From the NCBI RefSeq assembly GCF_001298675.1, contig NZ_CYIG01000038.1:1-38454 (forward strand): 38,454 nucleotides of DNA, in the 5' to 3' direction. Positions 29,142-37,800 of the stretch are shown one piece after another (within the stretch, counting starts at the first letter, position 1; each line of letters begins with the position of its first letter). Source of the stretch: Paenacidovorax caeni. Lineage in GTDB: Bacteria; Pseudomonadota; Gammaproteobacteria; Burkholderiales; Burkholderiaceae_C. The position numbers and the translations under genes are program-made. A model generated the notes under the pieces. It was not told the DNA's origin and ran no database searches. It saw only the letters and a program-made list of their open reading frames with translations.

Positions 29142-29395
29142 TCCTGGCCAACCGGGATCTCGCGCGTCCTGCCCTGTGGGGGGTGACCGACCCGAACCCG
29201 TGGCTGTGGCGCATGGCTGCCGCCATGGGTGTGCTGTTGGTGTCTGTGCTGGGGCTGCCGTGGCTGCGCCAGGTCATGGGCCTGGCCTGGCCCGGGCTGC
29301 AGGGGCTGGCGGTCGGGGCCTGTTTGCTGGCGCTGTGTCTGGTGTGGCTGGAGCTGGTGCGAAGGATCAGCCGCAGCGGCAAGGTCAGCCGCTGA
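29096..29395 (+). pseudogene. Out-of-frame C-terminal part of the P-type ATPase
   Basis: Read one base back from the main frame, this stretch gives about 99 residues, starting RAVVLVVLVSCVLLLILANR. Three predicted membrane helices follow (around SCVLLLILAN, MAAAMGVLLVSVLG and LAVGACLLALCLVWLELV). It has the composition of the last transmembrane helices of P-type ATPases and ends in TGA at 29393-29395. It has no ribosome binding site of its own. Confidence 0.8.
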
Positions 29396-29451
29396 TTTTC
29401 TGCCGGAGGCTCAACCGCGCGTGCTGGCCCAGCGCGGCCTGGCCCAGGCGT

Positions 29452-30831
29452 TCAGGTGCCGCCCAGCGCCTGGTACAGCGTGGCGTGGTTGACCAGCCGG
29501 TTGAGTCGGTTCTCGGCCAGTGCGATCTCGGCATTGCGGCGCTTTTCCTGGGCGTCGAGCCACGGCTTGAGTGCCACGGCGCCGGCGCGGTAGCGCACTT
29601 CGTACAGCCTTTCGGCGCGCCGCGCGTCGGCCAGCGACTGCTCCAGCTGCACGGCCTGCTCAGCGTACTGGCGGCGTGCCGAGAGGGCGTTGTCCACATC
29701 CGCCAGCGCCTGGTATAGCGTCTGGCGGAATTGCACCACCGCGCGCTCGTAGTCGGTCTGCGCGATGGCGGCGTTGGTGCGCATTTCGGTCTGGTTCAAA
29801 AACGGTAGCACCAGCCCCGCGCCCAGCGTGGCCACAGGGTTGGCCAGCACGCTGCCCAGGGCGCTGCTGCTGCCGCCAAGCGCACCGGTGAGCGAGAGCT
29901 GCGGGTAGTACGACAGGCGCGTGGCGTCGCCGCTGGCCAGCGTGCCGCGCAGCCGCAGCTCGGCCGCGCGCAGGTCGGGGCGGCGCGCCAGCAGTTCGGC
30001 GGGCAGGCCGGGGGCCACGCCGGGCAGCGCGCCATCGGGCAGGGCCTGCGGCGCGCGCCAGCCCGGCGCGGCGGGGCCGGTGGCGGCGCCGTCGAACAGC
30101 AGTGCGAGCGCGTTGGCGGTTTCCACGGCCTGCTGCTGCAGTTGCGCCAGGGCGGCGCGCTGGCTCGCCAGGCTCTGGCGCGATTCGGCCAGCTCCAGCG
30201 ACGACACCGCGCCCGCCTCGTACTGCGTCTGCACCAGCGCAAGCGTGCGCTCGGCGTAGCCGATGCTCTCGGTGGCCAAGGCCAGGCGCTGCCGGGTGTA
30301 GGCCACGCGCCAGTACAGCGTGGCCGTGGTGCCGGCTAGGGCCTGGGCCGTGGCCTCGCGGTCCTCGGCGCTGGCCTGGGCTTCCCAGCGTGCGGCGTCG
30401 TGCGCTGCGTCCAGGCGGCCCCACAGGTCCAGCTCGTAGCTCACGCCGAGCGAGGCGCTGTTGGCGCGCGTGATGTCGGCGCTGCCTTCCAGGGCGCGCG
30501 CCGCGCTGGTGCTGAGGCTGGCGTTGACGTTGGGCCGGTGCTCGGCCAGCCGCGCCTGCAGCTGCGCACGCCGCACCTGCAGGGTGGCTGCGGCCAGGTC
30601 GTTGTTGTGCGCCAGTGCGGCGTCAACCAGGTCGTCGAGCACCGGGTCGCCGAAGGCGCGCCACCAGCCGCCGGTGGCGCTGTACGCGTCGCGCGCGCTG
30701 GCCTGGGTGTGCGGCCACTGCGTGGGCACGGCCACGGCGGGCGCCTCGTACGGCGTGCGCGGCGTGGTGCAGCCGGCGAGCCCCAGGGCCAGCGCCAGTG
30801 CGGCGGTGCGAAGGTGGGCGGTCTGTGTCAT
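29452..30831 (-). CDS. Outer-membrane efflux lipoprotein (NodT/OprM family)
   Basis: This is the TolC-like outer-membrane channel of a tripartite efflux system. The 459-residue product has a lipobox LAGC with C21. The two outer-membrane efflux repeats are seen as matching halves, each with long helices and a beta-hairpin, including VSYELDLWGRL in the first half and LSLTGALGG in the second. Length is typical. It is the third gene of macA - macB - this gene, all on the minus strand, 78 bases after macB. MacAB in E. coli works with TolC; here a dedicated channel is encoded alongside. The substrate is unknown (macrolides, peptides, siderophores and lipids are known for relatives). Confidence 0.92.
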   Translation of the reverse strand: MTQTAHLRTAALALALGLAGCTTPRTPYEAPAVAVPTQWPHTQASARDAYSATGGWWRAFGDPVLDDLVDAALAHNNDLAAATLQVRRAQLQARLAEHRPNVNASLSTSAARALEGSADITRANSASLGVSYELDLWGRLDAAHDAARWEAQASAEDREATAQALAGTTATLYWRVAYTRQRLALATESIGYAERTLALVQTQYEAGAVSSLELAESRQSLASQRAALAQLQQQAVETANALALLFDGAATGPAAPGWRAPQALPDGALPGVAPGLPAELLARRPDLRAAELRLRGTLASGDATRLSYYPQLSLTGALGGSSSALGSVLANPVATLGAGLVLPFLNQTEMRTNAAIAQTDYERAVVQFRQTLYQALADVDNALSARRQYAEQAVQLEQSLADARRAERLYEVRYRAGAVALKPWLDAQEKRRNAEIALAENRLNRLVNHATLYQALGGT

Positions 30832-30855
30832 GGGTGGTTCGCAGAAAATACTAGC

Positions 30856-30910
30856 AAAATCAGCCTCTAGGCCAATACCATCAAGCGCTAGCAGCTATTA
30901 AAAGAGTAGC
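30856..30910 (+). repeat. Dispersed element between macB and the efflux channel gene
   Basis: A 55-base copy with GCCTCTAGGCCAATACCA, the exact core AAGCGCTAGCAGCTAT (30883-30898) and tail TAAAAGAGTAGC. Its last base is the first of the macB stop codon as read on the plus strand. It occupies most of the 78-base operon spacer and reaches within about 25 bases of the channel gene's start. Confidence 0.88.
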
Positions 30911-32928
30911 TATTCACGCGCCAGCGCCTGCACCGGGTCGAGCCGCGCGGCGCTGCGCGCGGGCAGGAAGCCGAAGACCACGCCAATCAGCGTGGCGCAG
31001 GCGAAGGCCGCCAGCATGGAGCTGGTGGAGTAGGCCATCTGGAAGTCCTTGCTGGCCTGCGCGAAGGCGGCACCGAAGGCCAGCGCCAGCAGGATGCCGA
31101 GCACCCCGCCGATCAGGCACACCAGCACCGCCTCGATCAGGAACTGCTGCTGGATGTCGCCCTGGCGCGCCCCCACGGCCATGCGTACGCCAATCTCGCG
31201 TGTGCGCTCGGTCACGCTCACCAGCATGATGTTCATCACGCCGATGCCGCCCACCACCAGCGAGATCACGGCGATGGAGGAGATCAGCAGCGTCATGGTG
31301 CGTGTCGTGGCCTCGATGGTCTGGCGGATGCTGTCGGTGTTCAGCACAAAGAAGTCCTTGCGCCCGTGGCGCCGCTCCAGCAGCTGGTTGATGCCTTGCT
31401 CGGCGGCGTCGGTGGGCGCGTCGTCGCGCACGCGCACGGTGATGGAACGCAGGTAGTTCTGGTTGACGATGCGGCTCATGGCCGTGGTGTAGGGCACGAA
31501 GATGTTGAGCGCCTCGCTGTTGCCGAAGGCCGAGTCGCTCTTGGCCGCCACGCCGATCACGCGCACCGGCACGCTGCCCAGCAGCAGCACTTCGCCCACC
31601 GGAGAGGGCGTGTTTGGGAACAGGGTCTTGCGCGTGTTGTCGTCGATCACGGCCACCTGGTCGCGGCGCCTGACGTGGTCGGCGTCGAAGGCCGTGCCCT
31701 GGGCGATCTTCACGCCCTTGACGCGGAAGTACTGCGCGCCGGCGCCCAGCACCGTGGCCGAGGCCTCGACGTTGCGGTAGCGCGCCGTGACGGCGCTGCT
31801 GAGCGTGGGCGTGACGCTGTCCACGTAGCCCTGCTGCGCCAGTGCGTCGGCATCGGCCGGCACCAGGGTGCGCACGGCGGCGGCGCGCCGGTCGCCGAAG
31901 CCCGTGCCCGAGAACACCTCGATGGTGTTGGTGCCGATGGCGCTGATGTTCTTCAGCACCTGCTGGCGCGAGCCTTCGCCCAGCGCCACCACGGCCACGA
32001 CCGAGGCGATGCCGATGATGATGCCGAGCATGGTCAGGAAGGTGCGCAGGCGGTGCGCGTTCATGGCGATCAGCGCCATCTGGAACGCTTCGAGGAAGCG
32101 GTCGCGCAGCGCGCCCAGGCCATCGCGTGCGCCGGGCTGCCGGGGGGGCGCAGCCGTGGTGGTGGGCGGCTGGCCGGCCATGCGCGCGGTGGGCCGGTCG
32201 TCGATGATGCGGCCGTCACGGAGTTCGAGGATGCGCTCGGCGTGCTCGGCCACGGCCATGTCGTGCGTCACAAGGATGATGGTGTGGCCCTCGGCGTGCA
32301 GCTCCTGCAGGATCTTCATCACCTCCTTGCCGCTGGCGGTGTCGAGTGCTCCGGTGGGTTCGTCGGCCAGGATCACGCTGCCGCCGTTCATGAGCGCACG
32401 CGCGATCGACACGCGCTGCTGTTGCCCGCCCGAAAGCTGGCCCGGGCGGTACTCCATGCGGTCTTCCAGGCCCAGCCGGGTGAGCAGTGCGGCGGCGCGT
32501 GCGCGGCGCTGCGGCGCGGGCACGCCGGCGTACATGGCCGGCACCTCGACGTTGCCGCGCGCCGTCAGGTCGCCCAGCAGGTGGTAGCGCTGGAAGATGA
32601 AGCCGAAGTGGCCGCGCCGCAGCGCCGCGAGCGCATCGGCGTCGAGCGCGTGCGTCTCGCGCCCGGCCACGCGGTAGCTGCCGCTGGTGGGCCGGTCCAG
32701 GCAGCCCAGGATGTTCATCAGCGTGGACTTGCCCGAGCCCGATTGGCCGACGATGGCAACCATCTCGCCCGCACGGATGTCGAGGTCGATGTCCTGGAGC
32801 ACGGCCACCGTGCCTTCGCCGGCCGGAAACGCGCGGCCCAGCTGGCGCACGGAGAGCAGCGGCGTGTCTGCCGCGTTCCACGCCGGGGCAGAGTCGTCAC
32901 CGGCGGAGGGTGGGCATTCCTGCTTCAT
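30910..32928 (-). CDS. macB: MacB-type ABC transporter, ATPase and permease fused
   Basis: MacB powers export through a MacA-TolC-type tripartite complex by moving its periplasmic domain. I start at ATG 32928 ([12 protein letters not shown]), giving 672 residues; the frame runs further upstream into macA without homology. The ABC domain has Walker [10 protein letters not shown] (61-69), signature LSGGQQQ (165-171), Walker B ILADEP (D189, E190) and the switch histidine VTHD. One membrane helix near 296-316 ([20 protein letters not shown]) is followed by a large periplasmic domain. Three C-terminal helices close the protein, with [21 protein letters not shown] between them. This 4-helix topology is diagnostic. 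macA lies 10 bases upstream. Confidence 0.95.
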   Translation of the reverse strand: MKQECPPSAGDDSAPAWNAADTPLLSVRQLGRAFPAGEGTVAVLQDIDLDIRAGEMVAIVGQSGSGKSTLMNILGCLDRPTSGSYRVAGRETHALDADALAALRRGHFGFIFQRYHLLGDLTARGNVEVPAMYAGVPAPQRRARAAALLTRLGLEDRMEYRPGQLSGGQQQRVSIARALMNGGSVILADEPTGALDTASGKEVMKILQELHAEGHTIILVTHDMAVAEHAERILELRDGRIIDDRPTARMAGQPPTTTAAPPRQPGARDGLGALRDRFLEAFQMALIAMNAHRLRTFLTMLGIIIGIASVVAVVALGEGSRQQVLKNISAIGTNTIEVFSGTGFGDRRAAAVRTLVPADADALAQQGYVDSVTPTLSSAVTARYRNVEASATVLGAGAQYFRVKGVKIAQGTAFDADHVRRRDQVAVIDDNTRKTLFPNTPSPVGEVLLLGSVPVRVIGVAAKSDSAFGNSEALNIFVPYTTAMSRIVNQNYLRSITVRVRDDAPTDAAEQGINQLLERRHGRKDFFVLNTDSIRQTIEATTRTMTLLISSIAVISLVVGGIGVMNIMLVSVTERTREIGVRMAVGARQGDIQQQFLIEAVLVCLIGGVLGILLALAFGAAFAQASKDFQMAYSTSSMLAAFACATLIGVVFGFLPARSAARLDPVQALARE

Positions 32929-32938
32929 CGCGCAGCCC

Positions 32939-34150
32939 TCACAGGCGCATGGGCGGGCGCGCCATGCCGCTCTGCGCTGGCGCTCCGGCAGCGGCCTCGC
33001 CCAGCACCACCTTGTCGCCTTCGGCCAGGCCCTCGGTGACCTCGGCGTTGACGTTGTTGTTGATGCCGACGCGGATGTGGCGCGCCGTGGGCTGGCCATT
33101 TGCGCCCAGCACGCGCACGCTGTAGCGGCCATCCTGGCCGCGCGGGCCCAGTGCCGACGCGGGGATGATGACCACCCCCTTGGCCTGCGCGCGCACGATG
33201 GTGACCTGCGCCGTCATCGAAATGCGCAGCTTGTTGTCCGGGTTGGGCACGTCGAACAGGCCGTTGTAGTAAATGGCCGTGGTGGTGCTGGCGCTGGTGC
33301 TGCTGGACGATACGCCCGTGCCCTCGGTGAGGATGGCGTCGGTCGCCGGCTCGATGGTGCGCAGCTGGGCGTGGTAGCGCTGGTCGGGCTGGCCCAGGAT
33401 GGTGAAGTACACCGGCAGGCCGGGCTCCACCTTCACCACGTCGGCCTCGGAGATTTGCGTCTTCACCGTCACCGTATCGAGCTGCGCCACCTTGATGATG
33501 GTGGGCGTGGTCTGGTTGGCGTTCACCGTCTGGCCCTGCTGCACCACCAGGGCCACGACGATGCCGTCGATGGGCGAGACGATCTTGGTGTAGCCCAGGT
33601 TCACCTTGGCCGTATCGGCGGTGATCTCGGCCTGCTTGATCTGCGCCTGCAGCGCGGCGATGTTGGCGCGCGTGGTGGCGAGCTGGGCCTCGGCCGCCTC
33701 GTAGTCGGCGCGCGCGCCCGCCTCGTTGTCGAGCAGGTGCTTTTGGCGTCGGTAGCCGAGTTCGGCCTGGACCAGCGCGGCCTTCTGCGCCGCGAGCTGG
33801 GCGCGCACGTTCTCCAGCGCCGCCTCGGCGTTGCGCACCGTGTTCTGCTGCGTCGTCGAGTCGATCTCGGCCACGGGCTGGCCCTTCTTCACGCGCTGGC
33901 CCAGCTCGACGAACAGCGTCTTCACCTGGCCCGACACCTGCGCCCCCACGCTCACCTGCTTGAAAGCCTGCACGGTGCCTGTGGCCAGCACGGCATCCTC
34001 CAGGTCGCCGCGCGTGGCGGTGGCGGTGACGAAGTGCGGTGCAGGCGGCGCGGAGAAAAACAGCAGCTTGGCGCCGATGGCGGCAGCGGCCAGCACAGCC
34101 GCCAGGGCGGCGATGCGCGCCGGGGTGAAAGACTTGCGCGTCAGGAGCAT
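32939..34150 (-). CDS. macA: MacA-type periplasmic adaptor protein
   Basis: MacA joins the MacB pump to the outer-membrane channel. The 403-residue product has an N-terminal membrane anchor at about residues 11-33. A biotinyl-lipoyl-like half follows ([21 protein letters not shown]), then a coiled coil (about 95-170, with [20 protein letters not shown]) and a second half motif, [11 protein letters not shown]. The beta-barrel and membrane-proximal domains follow, with a low-complexity serine/threonine insertion near 275-295 ([12 protein letters not shown]) that is unusual. It is the first gene of the operon. Confidence 0.93.
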   Translation of the reverse strand: MLLTRKSFTPARIAALAAVLAAAAIGAKLLFFSAPPAPHFVTATATRGDLEDAVLATGTVQAFKQVSVGAQVSGQVKTLFVELGQRVKKGQPVAEIDSTTQQNTVRNAEAALENVRAQLAAQKAALVQAELGYRRQKHLLDNEAGARADYEAAEAQLATTRANIAALQAQIKQAEITADTAKVNLGYTKIVSPIDGIVVALVVQQGQTVNANQTTPTIIKVAQLDTVTVKTQISEADVVKVEPGLPVYFTILGQPDQRYHAQLRTIEPATDAILTEGTGVSSSSTSASTTTAIYYNGLFDVPNPDNKLRISMTAQVTIVRAQAKGVVIIPASALGPRGQDGRYSVRVLGANGQPTARHIRVGINNNVNAEVTEGLAEGDKVVLGEAAAGAPAQSGMARPPMRL

Positions 34151-34440
34151 GGTGCGAGGGAGGAGGGCAAACAGAAGCCAGGACGCCCGGAGTGTGCCAA
34201 GGCCGTGCGGACAGGCGGTGGCGCAGGCGTAAAGTTCCGGTAAACCCGGCAGCTTACCCCCGTACCGCGCGGGGCCGCAGCCCCAGCGCCTGCACGATCT
34301 GCTGCAGGGTGGGTTTGGCGTAGCTCGGGGCGGTGCTCAGGGCCCGCGGCGGCTGCGGGATGCGCTTGGCGTTGCCGCCTGGCGCGGCAGTCCGTTGGCG
34401 CACGCAGGCAGGGGCAGGGCGACAGAAATGCCTGGCCAGG

Positions 34441-34468
34441 TGTCAGGTGTCAGGCGTCAGGTGTCACG
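34441..34468 (+). repeat. Tandem 7-base repeat
   Basis: Four units of seven bases: TGTCAGG, TGTCAGG, CGTCAGG, TGTCACG. A fainter fifth unit (GCCAGG) precedes them. It is either replication slippage or a cluster of protein sites ahead of the downstream genes. Confidence 0.8.
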
Positions 34469-34496
34469 CGGGCGATATCTCTGTCTATGGTTGTGT

Positions 34497-34508
34497 TACC
34501 AATCGGTA
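34497..34508. promoter_or_regulatory. Candidate TetR-type operator
   Basis: TACC (34497-34500) and GGTA (34505-34508) form a small palindrome around AATC, followed by TATATT, which could be a -10 box. TetR-family operators near acyl-CoA metabolism genes often have this form; no regulator gene is in the window, so the call is speculative. Confidence 0.25.
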
Positions 34509-34587
34509 TATTGTGGCGAAGCCATGGTGCGGCGCCGCGCGGACGGCCCCGGCGCCAGCGGCGACAGAACACCCCGGGAGACATGCC

Positions 34588-34779
34588 ATGACCGCCTTCG
34601 CACCGGTGCCAGACGCGCGGGCCTTCGTCGCGCGCCGGCCGGGCCAGACGCTCGACGCCGAGGCCCTCGTTGCCTGGTGCCGCGACAGCATGGCGCCCTA
34701 CAAGGTGCCGCGCGCGGTGCGCTTTCTCAATGCCCTGCCCGCGACCGGCGCCGGCAAGGTGCTGCGCGACATGGCATGA
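34588..34779 (+). pseudogene. C-terminal stub of an AMP-dependent acyl-CoA synthetase
   Basis: Sixty-three residues match only the end of the AMP-binding-enzyme C-terminal domain: AFVARRPGQTLDAEAL, then SMAPYKVPRAVRFLNALP and GAGKVLR with the lysine used for adenylation. The rest of the roughly 500-residue enzyme is absent. The ATG has GGGAG upstream, so the stub could be translated, but it lacks the nucleotide-binding core. Its stop codon coincides with the start of a dispersed element copy. Acyl-CoA synthetases often neighbour acyl-CoA carboxylases, which suggests a former functional pair. Confidence 0.7.
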
Positions 34780-34832
34780 AAATCGCCTCTGCCCCTTTGC
34801 TGGCAAGCGCTGGCAGCTATTGAATCGAAAGC
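34779..34832 (+). repeat. Dispersed element before the acyl-CoA carboxylase
   Basis: A complete 54-base copy: AAAATCGCCTCT at the left, CAAGCGCTGGCAGCTAT at 34804-34820, and tail TGAATCGAAAGC. It starts on the last base of the synthetase stub's stop codon and ends three bases before the carboxylase ATG. The only purine-rich sequence at ribosome-binding distance, CGAAAGC, lies in its tail. Confidence 0.85.
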
Positions 34833-34835
34833 ACT

Positions 34836-37800
34836 ATGTTCCAACGAGTCTTGGTCGCCAACCGTGGCGAAATCGCGCTGCGCCTGGTGCGAGCGCTGCA
34901 GGAGCTGGGCGTGGCCAGCGTCGCCGTGTACGCGCAGGACGACGCCCAGGCCCCGCATGTGGCCGCTGCCGACGTGGCCGTGCCGCTGCAGGCCAGCGGC
35001 CCCGCCGCCTACCTGGACGGCGCGCAGCTGCTGCGTATCGCCCATGCCCAGGGCTGCGACGCGCTGCACCCGGGCTACGGCTTCCTGAGCGAGAACGCCG
35101 CCTTCGCCCTGGCCTGTGCCGATGCCGGTGTGCGCTTCATCGGCCCCACGCCTGCGCAGCTCGCGCTGCTGGGCGACAAGGCGCGCGCCCGCGCGCTGGC
35201 ACAGGAATGCGGCGTGCCGCTGATGCCCGGCAGCGCCGAGGCCGTGACGCTGGACGAAGCCCGCGCCTTCCTCGCCGCGCAGCTGGCTGAGGGCGCCAGC
35301 GGCATCATGGTCAAGGCCGTGGGCGGCGGCGGCGGGCGCGGCATGCGCGCGGTGTGCAGCGCTGCCGAGCTGCCCGCAGCCTACGCGCGCTGCCGCAGCG
35401 AGGCCAGTGCGGCCTTCGGCGTCGACGGCGTGTACGTCGAGCGCCTGATGGCCGGTGCGCGCCACATCGAAGTGCAGGTGCTGGGCGACGGCAGTGCGCG
35501 CCCCCTGGCGCTGGGCGAGCGCGAATGCACGCTGCAGCGGCGCTTCCAGAAGCTGGTGGAAATCGCCCCCAGCCCCAGCCTGCCGCAGGCGCTGCGCGAG
35601 CGCATCACGCGCGACGCCCTGCGCATGGCGGCCGCGCTGCGCTACGAAAGCCTGGGCACCTTCGAGTTCCTCGTCGATCCGGCGTCCGAGGCGCTGCCCT
35701 ACGTCTTCATCGAGGCCAACCCGCGCCTGCAGGTCGAGCACACCATTACCGAGGAGGTGTTCGGTGTCGATCTGGTGCAGACGCAGATCCGCCTGGCGGC
35801 GGGCGCGCGCTGGGCCGACCTGGGGCTGGACCCCAAAGCCCCGCCCGCGCCGCGCGGCTACGCCATGCAGTGGCGCATCAACGCCGAGACGCTGGCGGCC
35901 GACGGCAGCGCCCAGCCCGGCGGCGGCCGCATCGGCGCGCTGGCCTGGCCCGCCGGGCCGGGCATCCGCATCGACAGCCACGCCACGCCGGGTGCCAGCC
36001 CCTCGCCGCACTACGACACGCTGCTGGCCAAGCTCATCGTGCACAGCCCGGCGCCGCGCTTCACCGACGCGCTGGGGCGCGCGCGCCGCGCGCTGGCCGA
36101 GTGCCGCATCCCCGGCCTGGCCACCAACCTGGCGCTGCTGCGCGCCCTGGCAGCGCGGCCCGAGATGGACACCCAGGCGGTGCACACGCGCTGGCTTGAA
36201 GAGGTGCTGCCCGAGCTGCTGGATGCTGCACAAACCATAGCTGCCAGCGCTCACCATGAAAGGGCTGAGGGTACTTTTGACGTAAAGCCTGAAGCGGCGG
36301 CCCCGGTGCCCGAGGGCGCCGTCACCGCCCCCATGCCTGCGCGTATCGTGCAGTGGACGGTGGCCGAAGGCGCGGTGGTGGTCGCCGGGGCCGAGCTGGG
36401 CATTCTCGAAGCCATGAAGATGGAGCATGTGCTGCAGGCCCCGCAGGCCGGTGCCGTGCAGGCGCTGCTGGTGCCGGCGGGCAGCTACGTGGCCCAGGGC
36501 CAGCCGCTGCTGGTGCTGGCCGCCGCGCCGCAGGAGGGTGCACAGGCGCAGGCGGCAGAGGCGGCGCTGGACCCTGCGCACATCCGCGCCGACCTGCAGC
36601 GCAGCATCGACCGCCATGCCTTCACGCTCGACGCCGCGCGCCCCGAGGCCATGGCCAAGCGCCACGCCCAGGGCAGCCGCAGTGCACGCGAGAACATTGC
36701 CGACCTGTATGACGCGGGTAGTTTCATCGAGTACGGCGCGCTCGCCATTGCCGCGCAGACGCGCCGGCGCAGCATCGACGACCTGGTGGTCAACACGCCG
36801 GCCGACGGCATGGTCACCGGCATCGGCAGCATCAATGGCTCGCGCTTCGGCGAGGAGAAGTCGCGCGCCGTCGTCATGGCCTACGACGCCACCGTGCTCG
36901 CCGGGACGCAGGGCATGCGCAACCATGCCAAGACCGACCGCATGCTGGGCATTGCCCTGGCCCAGAAGCTGCCCGTGGTGCTGTTCGCCGAAGGCGGCGG
37001 CGGGCGCCCCGGGGACACCGACATCCCCGTGGTGGCGGGGCTGCACGTACACACCTTCGCGGCCTACGCGGCGCTGTCCGGCCAGGTGCCGGTGGTGGGC
37101 ATTGCCCACGGGCGCTGCTTTGCGGGCAACGCGGCGCTGCTGGGCTGCAGCGATGCCATCATCGCCACGCGTGCCAGCACCATCGGCATGGGCGGCCCGG
37201 CCATGATTGAGGGCGGCGGTCTGGGCGTGTTCACGCCCGAGCAGGTGGGCCCCAGCGGCGTGCAGCATGCCAATGGCGTGATCGACATCCTGGTGGACGA
37301 CGAAGCCCAGGCCGTGGCCGCGGCCAAGCAGTACCTGGCCTTCTTCCAGGGCCGCAGCGCCGATTGGGCTGCACCCGACACGCGCCTGCTGCGCCAGGTG
37401 GTGCCCGAGAACCGCCTGCGCGCCTACGACACCCGCGCCGCCATGGCGCACCTGGTGGACGTCGGCAGCCTGTTGCCGCTGCGCACGGGCTTTGGTGTGG
37501 GCATTCACACCGCGCTGGCGCGCATCGAAGGCCGTCCGGTGGGGCTGCTGGCCAACAACCCGGCGCACCTGGGCGGCGCCATCGACGCCGACGCGGCCGA
37601 CAAGGCGGCGCGCTTCATGCAGCTGTGCAACGCGCACGGCCTGCCGCTGGTCAGCCTGGTCGATACACCGGGCTTCATGGTCGGCCCGGACACCGAAAAA
37701 ACCGCCCAGGTACGCCACGTCAGCCGCCTGTTCGTCACGGCCGCCAAGCTGCGCGTGCCGTACTTCAGCGTGGTGCTGCGCAAGGGCTACGGGCTGGGCG

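Larger units (their letters stand above)
34151..34587. other. 437-base gap upstream of macA with no convincing gene
   Basis: Divergent region between macA and the acyl-CoA synthetase stub. The sequence at 34254-34380, minus strand, stays open and ends LQQIVQALGLRPRAVRG followed by a stop, but has no start and no family I recognise; it may be a decayed gene end. The right part holds the 7-base tandem repeat and palindrome listed separately. Confidence 0.5.

Noticed and set aside
34254-34440. Minus-strand open stretch ending LQQIVQALGLRPRAVRG
   Set aside because: No start codon, ribosome binding site or recognised family. It may be a decayed gene end, but the evidence is only an open frame in GC-rich DNA.
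34450-34806. Minus-strand 118-codon frame opposite the synthetase stub
   Set aside because: Composition is that of a shadow frame; the plus-strand residues match a known domain.
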